DNA from: DASUWK01 sp036378435
GTDB taxonomy: Bacteria > Chloroflexota > Dormibacteria > Dormibacterales > Dormibacteraceae
Length of the DNA: 38,338 nucleotides
Assembly: GCA_036378435.1 (NCBI GenBank)
Contig: DASUWK010000073.1
Location: forward strand, 1 to 38,338
Direction of reading: 5' to 3'
Part shown: piece after piece, positions 1-6,655 of the stretch
Layout of the letters: every line of letters starts with the position of its first letter
How positions within the stretch are numbered: position 1 is the stretch's first letter
Made by a program: the position numbers and the translations under genes
The notes under the pieces: model-generated
Database searches by the model: none
What the model was told of the DNA's origin: nothing
What the model saw: only the letters and a program-made list of their open reading frames with translations

Positions 1-190
1 CGCGGTTCTCGAGCACCCCACGCACCAGCTCGCGGGCGAAGTCGGCGGAGGCTGGCGACGCGCCGTCCTCGGCCACGTGATAGGCGAGGACGTCGTCCGC
101 CTGGTCTTCGGCGGAGCTCTCCAATTGGAAGAGCGTTTTCAAGGCCAGCTCGCGGCCCTGGTGCCGCGTGCCCCCCACGGGCCTGGCCAT
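1..190 (-). CDS. nusB: NusB transcription antitermination factor (N-terminal part, cut by window edge)
   Basis: The frame opens with ATG at 190 and runs off the window after 63 codons. The N-terminus reads MARPVGGTRHQGRELALKTL, then FQLESS, which matches the NusB start where an arginine-rich segment leads into an ALK-LFQLE helix. NusB binds boxA RNA with S10 (NusE) in antitermination complexes on rRNA operons. It lies 13 bp after the Gls24-family gene and completes the common efp-gls24-nusB order. Only the N-terminal third is visible, so the rest of the fold cannot be checked. Confidence 0.82.
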   Translation of the reverse strand, partial: MARPVGGTRHQGRELALKTLFQLESSAEDQADDVLAYHVAEDGASPASADFARELVRGVLENR

Positions 191-203
191 CAGGACCGCC
201 GGG

Positions 204-587
204 CTATTCGAAGTCGACCGAGGACACGAGGACGTCGACCGCGGCCACCTCCAGCCCGAGCATCCGCTCCACCGCTTCGACGACGCTGGTCTGCACGCGC
301 TCCGCGACCTCGCTGAACAGCACGCCGCGGCGAGCGCGGAGGAAGACTCGTAGGTGGAGGCGCTTGGAGCCGTCGACTTCGACCCGGACGCCCTGGTGGG
401 CTGTGTCGCGGCGGCGGATGAAGTCGCTGAACTGGTGAGCGGCCTGCTCGTCGAGGTCGGCGACGCCGTCGATCTCGCGCGCGGCCATCGACGCGATGGA
501 GGCGATCACCTCGTTGGCCACCCTGACACTGCCGGCGAGGGCCGCGGCGGGCTGTTCCATCCGCGGAGATCGTAACCGGCTAATCAT
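204..587 (-). CDS. Asp23/Gls24 family envelope stress response protein
   Basis: A 127-residue protein with the Asp23/Gls24 (DUF322) pattern: an N-terminal VANEVIASIASMAAREIDGV segment, a strand-rich middle (VRVEVDG, LHLRVFLRA), and a C-terminal amphipathic helix (VQTSVVEAVERMLG) ending in a VDVLVSSVDF strand. The family is cytoplasmic and membrane-associated in Gram-positives and is linked to envelope stress. The ATG at 587 is preferred because a GAGG ribosome binding site overlapping the efp stop lies about 7 nt upstream. The alternative ATG at 560 has none. The gene lies 9 bp after efp, so the two are probably cotranscribed. Its exact role here is unknown. Confidence 0.85.
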   Translation of the reverse strand: MISRLRSPRMEQPAAALAGSVRVANEVIASIASMAAREIDGVADLDEQAAHQFSDFIRRRDTAHQGVRVEVDGSKRLHLRVFLRARRGVLFSEVAERVQTSVVEAVERMLGLEVAAVDVLVSSVDFE

Positions 588-596
588 GCCGACACC

Positions 597-1154
597 TCAC
601 ACGCGCTCCATGTAGGAGCCGTTGCGGGTGTCGACGCGAACCACGTCGCCCTCGTTGACAAACGGAGGCACCTGGATCGTCGCTCCCGTCTCCAGCTGGG
701 CCGGCTTGGTCATCGCGGAAACGGTGTCGCCCCGCACGCCGGGCTCGGTGGCGGTGACCGTCAGCTCAACGTTGATCGGGAGCTCGACGCCGATCAGCTG
801 GTCCTCGTAGCGGAGGATGCGCACCGGGTTGCCCTCCTTCAGGAACGGCAGCGCGTCCGCGAGCATCGAGCCGTTGAGCGCCACCTGCTCATAGGTCTCC
901 GTGTCCATGAAGTGATAGAGATCGCCGTCGCTGTACAGGTACGTGGCCTCCGTGGACTCGATGCGGACGACCTTGAACTTGTCGCCTGAGCGAAAGCTCT
1001 GCTCGAAGATCGAGCCGGTGCGGATGTTGCGGAGCTTCGCCTTGATGACGGCGCTGCCTCGCGCGAGCTTGATGTGCTCGACGTTCACGATCGTGATCAG
1101 CTGGCCGTCCATCTCGAAGGCCGAGCCTGACTTGAACTCGTTAGTGGTGATCAA
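597..1154 (-). CDS. efp: Elongation factor P
   Basis: A 185-residue EF-P of normal length with all three beta-barrel domains: N-terminal KOW-like MITTNEFKSG, a middle domain with FMDTETYEQ, and a C-terminal domain ending near VDTRNGSYMERV. EF-P relieves ribosome stalling at polyproline. The start is TTG at 1154, with GGAG 8 nt upstream (CTGGAGTACCTGC-TTG), and it overlaps the end of aroQ by 14 nt. The domain I tip loop reads KLARGSA in place of the usual KPGKGxA, so residue 32 is arginine. Arg32 is rhamnosylated by EarP in some proteobacteria. Whether it is modified here is unknown and no modifying enzyme is encoded in the window. Confidence 0.97.
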   Translation of the reverse strand: MITTNEFKSGSAFEMDGQLITIVNVEHIKLARGSAVIKAKLRNIRTGSIFEQSFRSGDKFKVVRIESTEATYLYSDGDLYHFMDTETYEQVALNGSMLADALPFLKEGNPVRILRYEDQLIGVELPINVELTVTATEPGVRGDTVSAMTKPAQLETGATIQVPPFVNEGDVVRVDTRNGSYMERV

Positions 1155-1575
1155 GCAGGTACTCCAGGGCTAAAACGTACCCACGCGGGCCGAGTCCGGA
1201 GATGACGCCGGTGGCCGCGGCCGCCGTCACGCTGACGTGCCGGAACGGCTCCGGCCGGCCGTGCAGGTTGGACAGGTGCACCTCGACCACGGGAGCCTCG
1301 AGCGCGCGCAGGCAGTCATAGAGCGCGTAGGAGTAGTGGGTCAGGGCGCCCGGGTTCAGCACGACGCCGGCCGCGCCCGGACCGTGCTCCTGCAGCCAAT
1401 CGATGAGCGCCCCCTCGCTGTTGGACTGAAACGTCTCCACCTCGCAGTCGAGGGCCTTCGCGCGCTCTCGAACCGAGGCCTCGATCTCAGCCAGGGTCTG
1501 CGTGCCGTAGATCTCCGGCTCGCGCGTGCCGAGCAGGTTGAGGTTGGGGCCGCTGACGACGAGGACGCGCTTCAC
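1141..1575 (-). CDS. aroQ: 3-dehydroquinate dehydratase, type II
   Basis: A 144-residue type II dehydroquinase, which makes 3-dehydroshikimate from 3-dehydroquinate as step 3 of the shikimate pathway. The N-terminus VKRVLVVSGPNLNLLGTREP is diagnostic, with Arg18 and Tyr23 of the active-site lid region close behind. The NPGALTHYS and EVHLSNLHGRPEPFR motifs follow. The start is GTG at 1575, overlapping the aroB stop as GTGA. The reading frame stays open far upstream, antisense-like over aroB, but homology begins exactly at this GTG, so there is no fusion. Type II enzymes are dodecameric and cytoplasmic. Confidence 0.97.
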   Translation of the reverse strand: MKRVLVVSGPNLNLLGTREPEIYGTQTLAEIEASVRERAKALDCEVETFQSNSEGALIDWLQEHGPGAAGVVLNPGALTHYSYALYDCLRALEAPVVEVHLSNLHGRPEPFRHVSVTAAAATGVISGLGPRGYVLALEYLLDHH

Positions 1576-2576
1576 GAGGGAGCGAGCTCCTCCACGACCT
1601 CGCGGACCGCGCCGTCCGGGACGTCGTGGCCGGGCTCGGCGCGACCGATCGCACGCGGCAGCACCCAGCGCACGCGGCCACCGCTCGACTTCTTGTCGCG
1701 CGGCAGGGCCTCGAGGATCGCGTTCGCGTTCACAGCCGGCAGCGGGCCGGGCAGCCCGCAGCGCTGGAGGAGATGGTCCTGCGCCGCCACGACCTCGGGA
1801 CCGCAGAGCTTCAGGGCCACCGCGAGCCGCGCGGCCACGCGCATGCCGAAGGCGACCGCCTGGCCGTGCAGGACCGAATAGCCGCTGGCAGCCTCGAGAG
1901 CGTGCCCGGCGGTGTGGCCGTAGTTCAGGATGGCTCGGCGGCCGCTCGTCTCGCGCTCGTCCTCCGCCACCACCGCCGCCTTCAACTCGACGCAGCGAGC
2001 GATGACCGGTTCGGTGTCGGCGGCGTCCCGCTCGAGGATGCCGGCCAGGTCGGCGTCCATGGCGACAGCGTACTTCACGACTTCCGCCAGCCCGGAGCGC
2101 CGCTGCGCCTCCGGCAGCGTGCCCAGGTGGTCGAGGTCGGCGATCACTCCGGATGGCTGCCAGAACGCGCCCACTGCGTTCTTGCCGTGCGCGGTGTCGA
2201 TGGCGGTCTTGCCGCCGATGGCGGCGTCGACCATGGCCAGCAGGGTCGTCGGCACCTGGATGACGGCGATCCCACGCTGCCAGATGGCGGCGGCAAAGCC
2301 CGCCAGGTCGCCGATGGAACCGCCGCCCACGGCCACCACGCACCCGTCGCGCCGGAGGCCGCAGGACTCGAGGAACTCGACGACCTCCCGCAGGCGATCC
2401 CAGGTCTTCGCTCCTTCCCCACCTTCCAACACGAGCTCGGGCGCCTCGATGGCCGGCGCGGACACGGCGGCGTCGCGGACCACCGCCACCGCCGCGAAGG
2501 GCTCCAGGAGCCCCGGGAGCTCGGAGATGGCGCCGGCGCCGACCAGTACCGGATAGCCGCGGCTGGGCGCCCTCAC
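1572..2576 (-). CDS. aroB: 3-dehydroquinate synthase
   Basis: A 334-residue NAD- and metal-dependent synthase that converts DAHP to 3-dehydroquinate, step 2 of the shikimate pathway. Seen in order: the glycine-rich VGGGSIGDLAGFAAA nucleotide region, PTTLLAMVDAAIGGKTAID, the HGKNAVGAFWQP substrate loop, and ILNYGHTAGHALE with the metal-binding histidines, followed by HGQAVAFGM. The length is slightly under the usual ~350. The start is GTG at 2576, 2 bp after the aroK stop. The gene is coupled to aroQ downstream through a GTGA overlap. Confidence 0.97.
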   Translation of the reverse strand: MRAPSRGYPVLVGAGAISELPGLLEPFAAVAVVRDAAVSAPAIEAPELVLEGGEGAKTWDRLREVVEFLESCGLRRDGCVVAVGGGSIGDLAGFAAAIWQRGIAVIQVPTTLLAMVDAAIGGKTAIDTAHGKNAVGAFWQPSGVIADLDHLGTLPEAQRRSGLAEVVKYAVAMDADLAGILERDAADTEPVIARCVELKAAVVAEDERETSGRRAILNYGHTAGHALEAASGYSVLHGQAVAFGMRVAARLAVALKLCGPEVVAAQDHLLQRCGLPGPLPAVNANAILEALPRDKKSSGGRVRWVLPRAIGRAEPGHDVPDGAVREVVEELAPS

Positions 2577-2578
2577 AT

Positions 2579-3061
2579 CTATGCGGACCAGAGGGCAGCC
2601 ACCTCCCGCGCCACTTCCTCGACCGGCCCGCCGGCCGCGACGACGTGGTCCGCCTCGCGATACCGCGCCAGCCGCGAGTCGAGCAGCGCCTGCAGATCGC
2701 CGGCCGCCAGCGGCCGGCCGGCCCCATCGCCGATCCGCTCGCGGATCACGTCCAGCGGCGCGTCGAGAAAGACCGACACAGCTTCTTCCTGCACCCGTGA
2801 CCAGATCGGTGTCTGCATCGGGGCGCCGCCACCGAGCGCCACAACCCGGTCTTCAGCCAGCGCCGCGCCAAAGGCCGCGAGCTCGAGGGAGCGGAAGTGC
2901 GCTTCGCCGCCCTCCGCGAAGATCTCCGCGACGCTGCGGCCTTGGGCCAGCTCGATCTCGCGGTCGAGGTCGGTGAACTGAGCTCCAGTCAGCTCGGCAA
3001 CGCGCCGGCCGACGGTGGTCTTGCCCGAGCCCATGAAGCCGATGAGTACGAGCGGTCTCAG
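2579..3061 (-). CDS. aroK: Shikimate kinase (apparent CTG start)
   Basis: Shikimate kinase makes shikimate 3-phosphate from ATP. Visible motifs are Walker A GSGKTTVGRR, the shikimate-binding TDLDREIELAQG and FRSLE segments, the GGGAPM loop and a C-terminal READHVV region. The first ATG (3034) falls inside the core: it would remove the conserved first beta strand, and the residues before it read RPLVLIGF, exactly the strand expected before MGSGKT. No ATG, GTG or TTG lies upstream in frame near this point. A CTG at 3061 overlaps the preceding stop as CTGA and gives 160 residues, a normal length. I chose CTG. If that is wrong, the annotated protein would start at 3034 with 151 residues. No strong ribosome binding site is visible. 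Confidence 0.88.
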   Translation of the reverse strand: MRPLVLIGFMGSGKTTVGRRVAELTGAQFTDLDREIELAQGRSVAEIFAEGGEAHFRSLELAAFGAALAEDRVVALGGGAPMQTPIWSRVQEEAVSVFLDAPLDVIRERIGDGAGRPLAAGDLQALLDSRLARYREADHVVAAGGPVEEVAREVAALWSA

Positions 3062-3576
3062 GTCGGCTCGGGGACGGCCGACATCGGCGACTGCGACGCC
3101 GCGCCGCGCCTGCGCTCGGCCTGCACGAAAACCTCGTCCCTGAACTCGTTCGGGGCGGGCACGTGGTCAAGCCGCTCGGCGCCGGCGGCGCCGGCCGCGT
3201 CGATCTCGACGGTGCCGTAGTTGAGCACGCGGCCGAGAATCCCCTGCCGCGTCGACACGTCCTGGACGCGGTCCAGCGCGATCACCTTGGTCGCCCGGCT
3301 GATCACGCCTGACACCAGGAGCACGCGCTGGTCGGTGATCGTGAAGCTCGCGGCTGCCCACTGCACCCAGACCACGATCGCCCAGAGGCCGGCTACCGCC
3401 AGGGCCGCGAGCGTGACCACGATCTTGAGGTCCCGGCTGGCCGCCGTCACCAGGATGTCGATCACGAGCGCAAGCACCAGCAGGGCCGCCGGGAACAGCA
3501 GCTCCTTGAGGAGCAGGATCCAATGCCGGTGCGCGGAGCGGATGCGCTCCTCTCCGAGCATGAGCTTGTCGGCCAC
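3058..3576 (-). CDS. PH-domain (bPH2/DUF304-type) membrane protein
   Basis: A protein of about 172 residues. A short N-terminal segment (LGEERIRSAHRHW) leads into two hydrophobic helices (ELLFPAALLVLALVIDILV and a VTLAALAVAGLWAIVVWV stretch). These are followed by a bacterial PH-like domain with the family pattern FTITDQRVLLVSGVISR, ALDRVQDVS, GRVLNYGTVEI. The function is unknown; such proteins sit at the membrane. The start is GTG at 3576, 8 bp after the prepilin peptidase stop; an ATG at 3561 is possible and neither has a clear ribosome binding site. The gene lies between aroE-pilD and aroK, where aroC is often found. Confidence 0.8.
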   Translation of the reverse strand: MADKLMLGEERIRSAHRHWILLLKELLFPAALLVLALVIDILVTAASRDLKIVVTLAALAVAGLWAIVVWVQWAAASFTITDQRVLLVSGVISRATKVIALDRVQDVSTRQGILGRVLNYGTVEIDAAGAAGAERLDHVPAPNEFRDEVFVQAERRRGAASQSPMSAVPEPT

Positions 3577-3584
3577 GGCGGCGC

Positions 3585-4241
3585 CTATTGTGCAGTCCCG
3601 GCGCTGATTTCGAAAAGCAGGATTAACGCGCCCGCCGCGATGTAGGGGCCGTACGCGAAGTAATCGCGCATCGTGCGGACCCGGGAGACGATCAGAACGA
3701 TCGAGACCAGCCCACCGAGCACGACTCCATAGAGGAGCGCGCTCAGCGTCGCCGGGAAGCCGAGCAGCAGGCCGATGAACGCCGCCAGCTTCACGTCGCC
3801 GAAGCCCAGGGCCTCCGCTTTGAATAGGACGGAGCCGATCAGGGCTATAAGCAGGAAGACGCCGCCCGCGACGATCCCAGTGACCAGAGCGCTGCCGAAC
3901 CCGAGGTGAGGCGTGACGATGCTGAACAGGAGGGCGAGCACCATCGCCGGCAGGAGCACGCGGTCGAGGATCAGGCGGTGCTCGAGGTCGAAGAAGATCA
4001 CCTGGACCAGGACAGCCACCCACAGGCTGCGGAGCAGCAGCAGCCACTGCAGCCCCATGATCCCGCCCAGCAGCGCGAAGAGCAGGGCGGCAACCACGGG
4101 TGGGCCGTAGACGTCCCGCGCGCGCAGCCCGGGGTCGAGGCCCTCCGCGCGGGCCAGCCAGACCGAGCCATGGTGGATGACGACCCCCACGACGGCGCCG
4201 ACCACGCCCCAGCCGATCGCCGTCAGGAGATGGCCGATCAC
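3585..4241 (-). CDS. Reduced A24-family prepilin peptidase
   Basis: A 218-residue polytopic protein of the type IV prepilin peptidase (A24) family, which cleaves prepilin leaders at the cytoplasmic membrane. The two catalytic aspartates are present: D85 in FFDLEHRLILD and D149 in the GFGDVK motif. AYGPYIAAGALI near the C-terminus matches the PFGP segment. The N-terminal part is short and lacks the CxxC pairs and the extended cytoplasmic loop of full PilD. It therefore probably cleaves but may not methylate. The start is GTG at 4241, overlapping the aroE stop as GTGA. No pilin gene is seen in the window; the PilM-like protein upstream could be a partner. Confidence 0.85.
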   Translation of the reverse strand: MIGHLLTAIGWGVVGAVVGVVIHHGSVWLARAEGLDPGLRARDVYGPPVVAALLFALLGGIMGLQWLLLLRSLWVAVLVQVIFFDLEHRLILDRVLLPAMVLALLFSIVTPHLGFGSALVTGIVAGGVFLLIALIGSVLFKAEALGFGDVKLAAFIGLLLGFPATLSALLYGVVLGGLVSIVLIVSRVRTMRDYFAYGPYIAAGALILLFEISAGTAQ

Positions 4242-5011
4242 GAGCCGAGCGCCGCCCGCATCTCGTCGATAGGCGCCTCGACCCCCGTCCACGCCTTGAA
4301 CGACGCCGCGCCCTGGGCCAGCAGCACCGACCAGCCGTCGACGGTGCGCAGGCCGGCGTCGCGCGCGGCGCGCTGGAGCGGAGTGCCGGCCGGCGTGTAC
4401 ACGAGGTCGATGACCGCGCCGGCCCGGGGCAGGTTCGCCGGAGCAACGGGCTCCTCCCCACTGCGGCCGAGCGGGGTCGCGTTGATCAGCACGTCGGCGT
4501 CGCGGGCCAGCGCGTCGCGCTCGCCCCAGTCGACGACGTCGCCCGGCAGCTCCGGATGCGCGGGCCTCCGCAGTGCGAACACGATGCGGGACCCCTCGAG
4601 CGCGGCGCCGGCCGCACGAGCGGAGCCGCCGCCCCCGAGGATCAAGGCCCGCACGTGAGGACCCGGCTGCACGCCGACCTCGGTCAGGGCTCCCCGGATC
4701 GCGCCGATGTCCGTGTTGGACCCGCGCAGCGTGCCGCCATCGTTCACCACCGTGTTGACGGCGCCGACCGCGCGCGCTTGCGGCTCGACGTCGTCGCACA
4801 GTTCGAGCACGGCCAGCTTGTGCGGGATGGTGACGTTGGCGCCCGCCACACCGGGGTCGCGCAGGCGGCCGACGGCGTCTGGCACCGACTCGGCGGGCAC
4901 GTCCAGCAGCTCGTAGGACCAGCCGTCCAGCCCAGCCGCACGAAAGCCGGCCGTCTGCATCGCGGGACTGGCGGAGTACTGGATGTGCTGACCCAAGAGA
5001 TAGACCCTCAC
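4238..5011 (-). CDS. aroE: Shikimate dehydrogenase
   Basis: A 257-residue NADPH-dependent enzyme that reduces 3-dehydroshikimate to shikimate. Seen: substrate loop SASPAMQTAGF, NVTIPHK with the catalytic lysine, AVGAVNTVV, the GSNTDIGAI substrate-binding aspartate, the glycine-rich ILGGGGSARAAG dinucleotide loop, INATPLG and the C-terminal LLAQGAASF. The start is GTG at 5011, in a GTGA overlap with mltG, and the stop overlaps the start of the prepilin peptidase gene the same way. It is part of the aroE...aroK-aroB-aroQ set; aroC is not in the window. Confidence 0.96.
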   Translation of the reverse strand: MRVYLLGQHIQYSASPAMQTAGFRAAGLDGWSYELLDVPAESVPDAVGRLRDPGVAGANVTIPHKLAVLELCDDVEPQARAVGAVNTVVNDGGTLRGSNTDIGAIRGALTEVGVQPGPHVRALILGGGGSARAAGAALEGSRIVFALRRPAHPELPGDVVDWGERDALARDADVLINATPLGRSGEEPVAPANLPRAGAVIDLVYTPAGTPLQRAARDAGLRTVDGWSVLLAQGAASFKAWTGVEAPIDEMRAALGS

Positions 5012-6018
5012 TTGACCCCGTAACGCTGGAGGTCGGCGTTGAACTGGTCGAGCGTCGCCTCGAAGTGCGTCGCGCCGGTGGGATCGGTGAAGTAGTAGTA
5101 GTACGGCGTCTTCTCAGGGCTGACGCAGGCGCCCAGGGCGGTGGCGCCCGGGTTGCCGATCGGTCCGGGTGGGAGGCCGGCGTGGAGGTACGTGTTGTAC
5201 GGCGACTGAAAAGAGTGGTCGGCGTCGGTGATCGCCCCGCCGCGACCCTCGGCGAAGAGGATGGTCGCGTCGACCTGCAGCGGCATGTTCGCGGCCAGCC
5301 GGTTGTAGTAGACGCTGCAGATCTTCGCCTCCGAGCCCTTCGCCTCGGCCTGCACCAGCGAGGCCAGAATCACGACGTTCTCGATCGTCTCCGCCGGTCG
5401 CGCGGCGGTCGCCGCCGCGATGGCGGTGCGCCACTCGGCCGTGAACTTCTGACCGAACTCGGTGAGCTGGCGGTTGATCAGGTCGTTGACGGTCGCCGAG
5501 GTGTCGAGTGAATAGGTGTCGGGAAACAGGTACCCCTGCAGGTCAGCACCGGCGGGCCGGCTGCTCAGGAAGCTGTACGGCCAGGCACCGCGCGCGGCGT
5601 TCACGTAGTCCTGCGCCGAGCCGATGCCTTTCGCCGCGACGAGGCGGCCGATCGCGTTGATCGTGCTGCCTTCGATGATCGTGATCTGGAGCTGCTCGGC
5701 CGACGCGTGCTCGAGCTTCTGCACGATCTGCGCCATCGTCATGTTCCGGCGCAGCGAGTAGTGCCCGGCTTCGAACCTGGCGCGCGCGCCCGTGAAGCGA
5801 ACATAAAGCAGGAACACGTTCTGGTTGGCGATGAGGCCCTTGCTGAACAGGTCCTGACCGATGTCGTCCGCCGACTCGCCCGGGTTGATGGTGAACGCGA
5901 CCGGAGAGCTGTCGCGGCCGGCGGCGCTGTCCACCTGGCCCTGGTACCAGCCGTAGGCGCTGTTGGCTCCGACGCCCAGCAGCAGGACGACAACGACGAG
6001 GGCGATCAGCTTTCTCAT
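5008..6018 (-). CDS. mltG: Endolytic transglycosylase MltG
   Basis: A 336-residue protein with one N-terminal membrane helix (LIALVVVVLLLGVGANSAYG), then an extracytoplasmic YceG/MltG region. A LysM-like part includes PGESADDIGQDLFSKG. The catalytic part includes YLFPDTYSL, VVILASLVQAEA with the glutamate expected for glycan cleavage, DATILFAEG and YNTYLHAGLPPGPIGNPG. MltG cuts nascent peptidoglycan strands near the synthases. The start is ATG at 6018 in an ATGA overlap with the DUF1292 gene, and the stop is coupled to aroE. The ruvX-DUF1292-mltG order is as in Firmicutes. Confidence 0.96.
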   Translation of the reverse strand: MRKLIALVVVVLLLGVGANSAYGWYQGQVDSAAGRDSSPVAFTINPGESADDIGQDLFSKGLIANQNVFLLYVRFTGARARFEAGHYSLRRNMTMAQIVQKLEHASAEQLQITIIEGSTINAIGRLVAAKGIGSAQDYVNAARGAWPYSFLSSRPAGADLQGYLFPDTYSLDTSATVNDLINRQLTEFGQKFTAEWRTAIAAATAARPAETIENVVILASLVQAEAKGSEAKICSVYYNRLAANMPLQVDATILFAEGRGGAITDADHSFQSPYNTYLHAGLPPGPIGNPGATALGACVSPEKTPYYYYFTDPTGATHFEATLDQFNADLQRYGVK

Positions 6019-6239
6019 TGTTCTTCGAGGGCCGCCATCACGCGGTCGAACTCGTCACCTTCGACGGATTCGAGCGCGCCCTCGACCTCCCGCAGCAGCA
6101 TGACCTGCTCGGGATCGTCGACCGCCTCGACGAGGTAGTAGGCGACATCGTCCACGTCGAAAGCGTCGTGCAGACGGAAGCGCCGCTCGACTCCGGCCTC
6201 ATCGATCAGGGTCACCTCGGAGAGATCAGGGTCGGCCAT
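6015..6239 (-). CDS. DUF1292 family protein (YrzB-like)
   Basis: A small acidic protein of 74 residues matching DUF1292: VTLIDEAGVERRFRLHD, then DVDDVAYYLVE, then VMLLREVEG, ending in an acidic helix DEFDRVMAALEEQ. Its function is unknown in all species; it is a standard neighbour of ruvX and mltG. The ATG at 6239 lies inside the 3' end of ruvX (14 nt overlap), and the stop overlaps the mltG start. The reading frame is open further upstream, but family similarity starts at this ATG. Confidence 0.88.
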   Translation of the reverse strand: MADPDLSEVTLIDEAGVERRFRLHDAFDVDDVAYYLVEAVDDPEQVMLLREVEGALESVEGDEFDRVMAALEEQ

Positions 6240-6648
6240 GCCGCCCCGCCAGGTAGGTCTGCAGGATGAGGGTGGCAGCGACCTGGTCGACCGCCTGGCG
6301 TCGCTTGTCGCGGCGCGCACCGGAAGCGATCAGCGTGCGCTCGGCCTGGACCGATGTGAGGCGCTCGTCGACCAGCGTCACATGGAGGCCCGTTACCCGG
6401 CGGAGGTCTTCGGCCAGCCGGCGGGCGGCCTGCGCCTCGGGACCGCTGGACCCGTCCAGACGGCGCGGCAGGCCGACCACCAGCTCTTCGGCGCCGGCCT
6501 CGACGGCAGCGGCGGCGAGCCGGTCCACCAACGTCTCGCTCGGCTCGGCGGCAAGCGTGGCCAGCGGCTCGGCTATGGTCCCGCCCGCGTCGGAGCGCGC
6601 CAGTCCCACCCGCCTGGTGCCGGGGTCGATCGCGACTACACGCGCCAA
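6226..6648 (-). CDS. ruvX: RuvX/YqgF Holliday junction resolvase-like protein
   Basis: A 140-residue RNase H-fold protein. It has VVAIDPGTRRVGLARSD with the first metal-binding aspartate, LVVGLPRRLDGS, VTLVDERLTSVQAE with the Asp-Glu pair, and the C-terminal VDQVAATLILQTYL. The family acts as a putative resolvase and in 16S rRNA 5' processing. The start is TTG at 6648; no ATG or GTG fits the conserved N-terminus and no clear ribosome binding site is visible. It lies 7 bp after the baseplate-J-like gene, so the two are probably cotranscribed. Confidence 0.95.
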   Translation of the reverse strand: MARVVAIDPGTRRVGLARSDAGGTIAEPLATLAAEPSETLVDRLAAAAVEAGAEELVVGLPRRLDGSSGPEAQAARRLAEDLRRVTGLHVTLVDERLTSVQAERTLIASGARRDKRRQAVDQVAATLILQTYLAGRHGRP

Positions 6649-6655
6649 AAAGACG

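Noticed and set aside
1141..2727. A long frame that seems to fuse about 380 extra residues to AroQ
   Set aside because: The extra part is Arg/Gly/Pro-rich shadow translation across aroB. AroQ homology starts exactly at GTG 1575, in a GTGA overlap with aroB.
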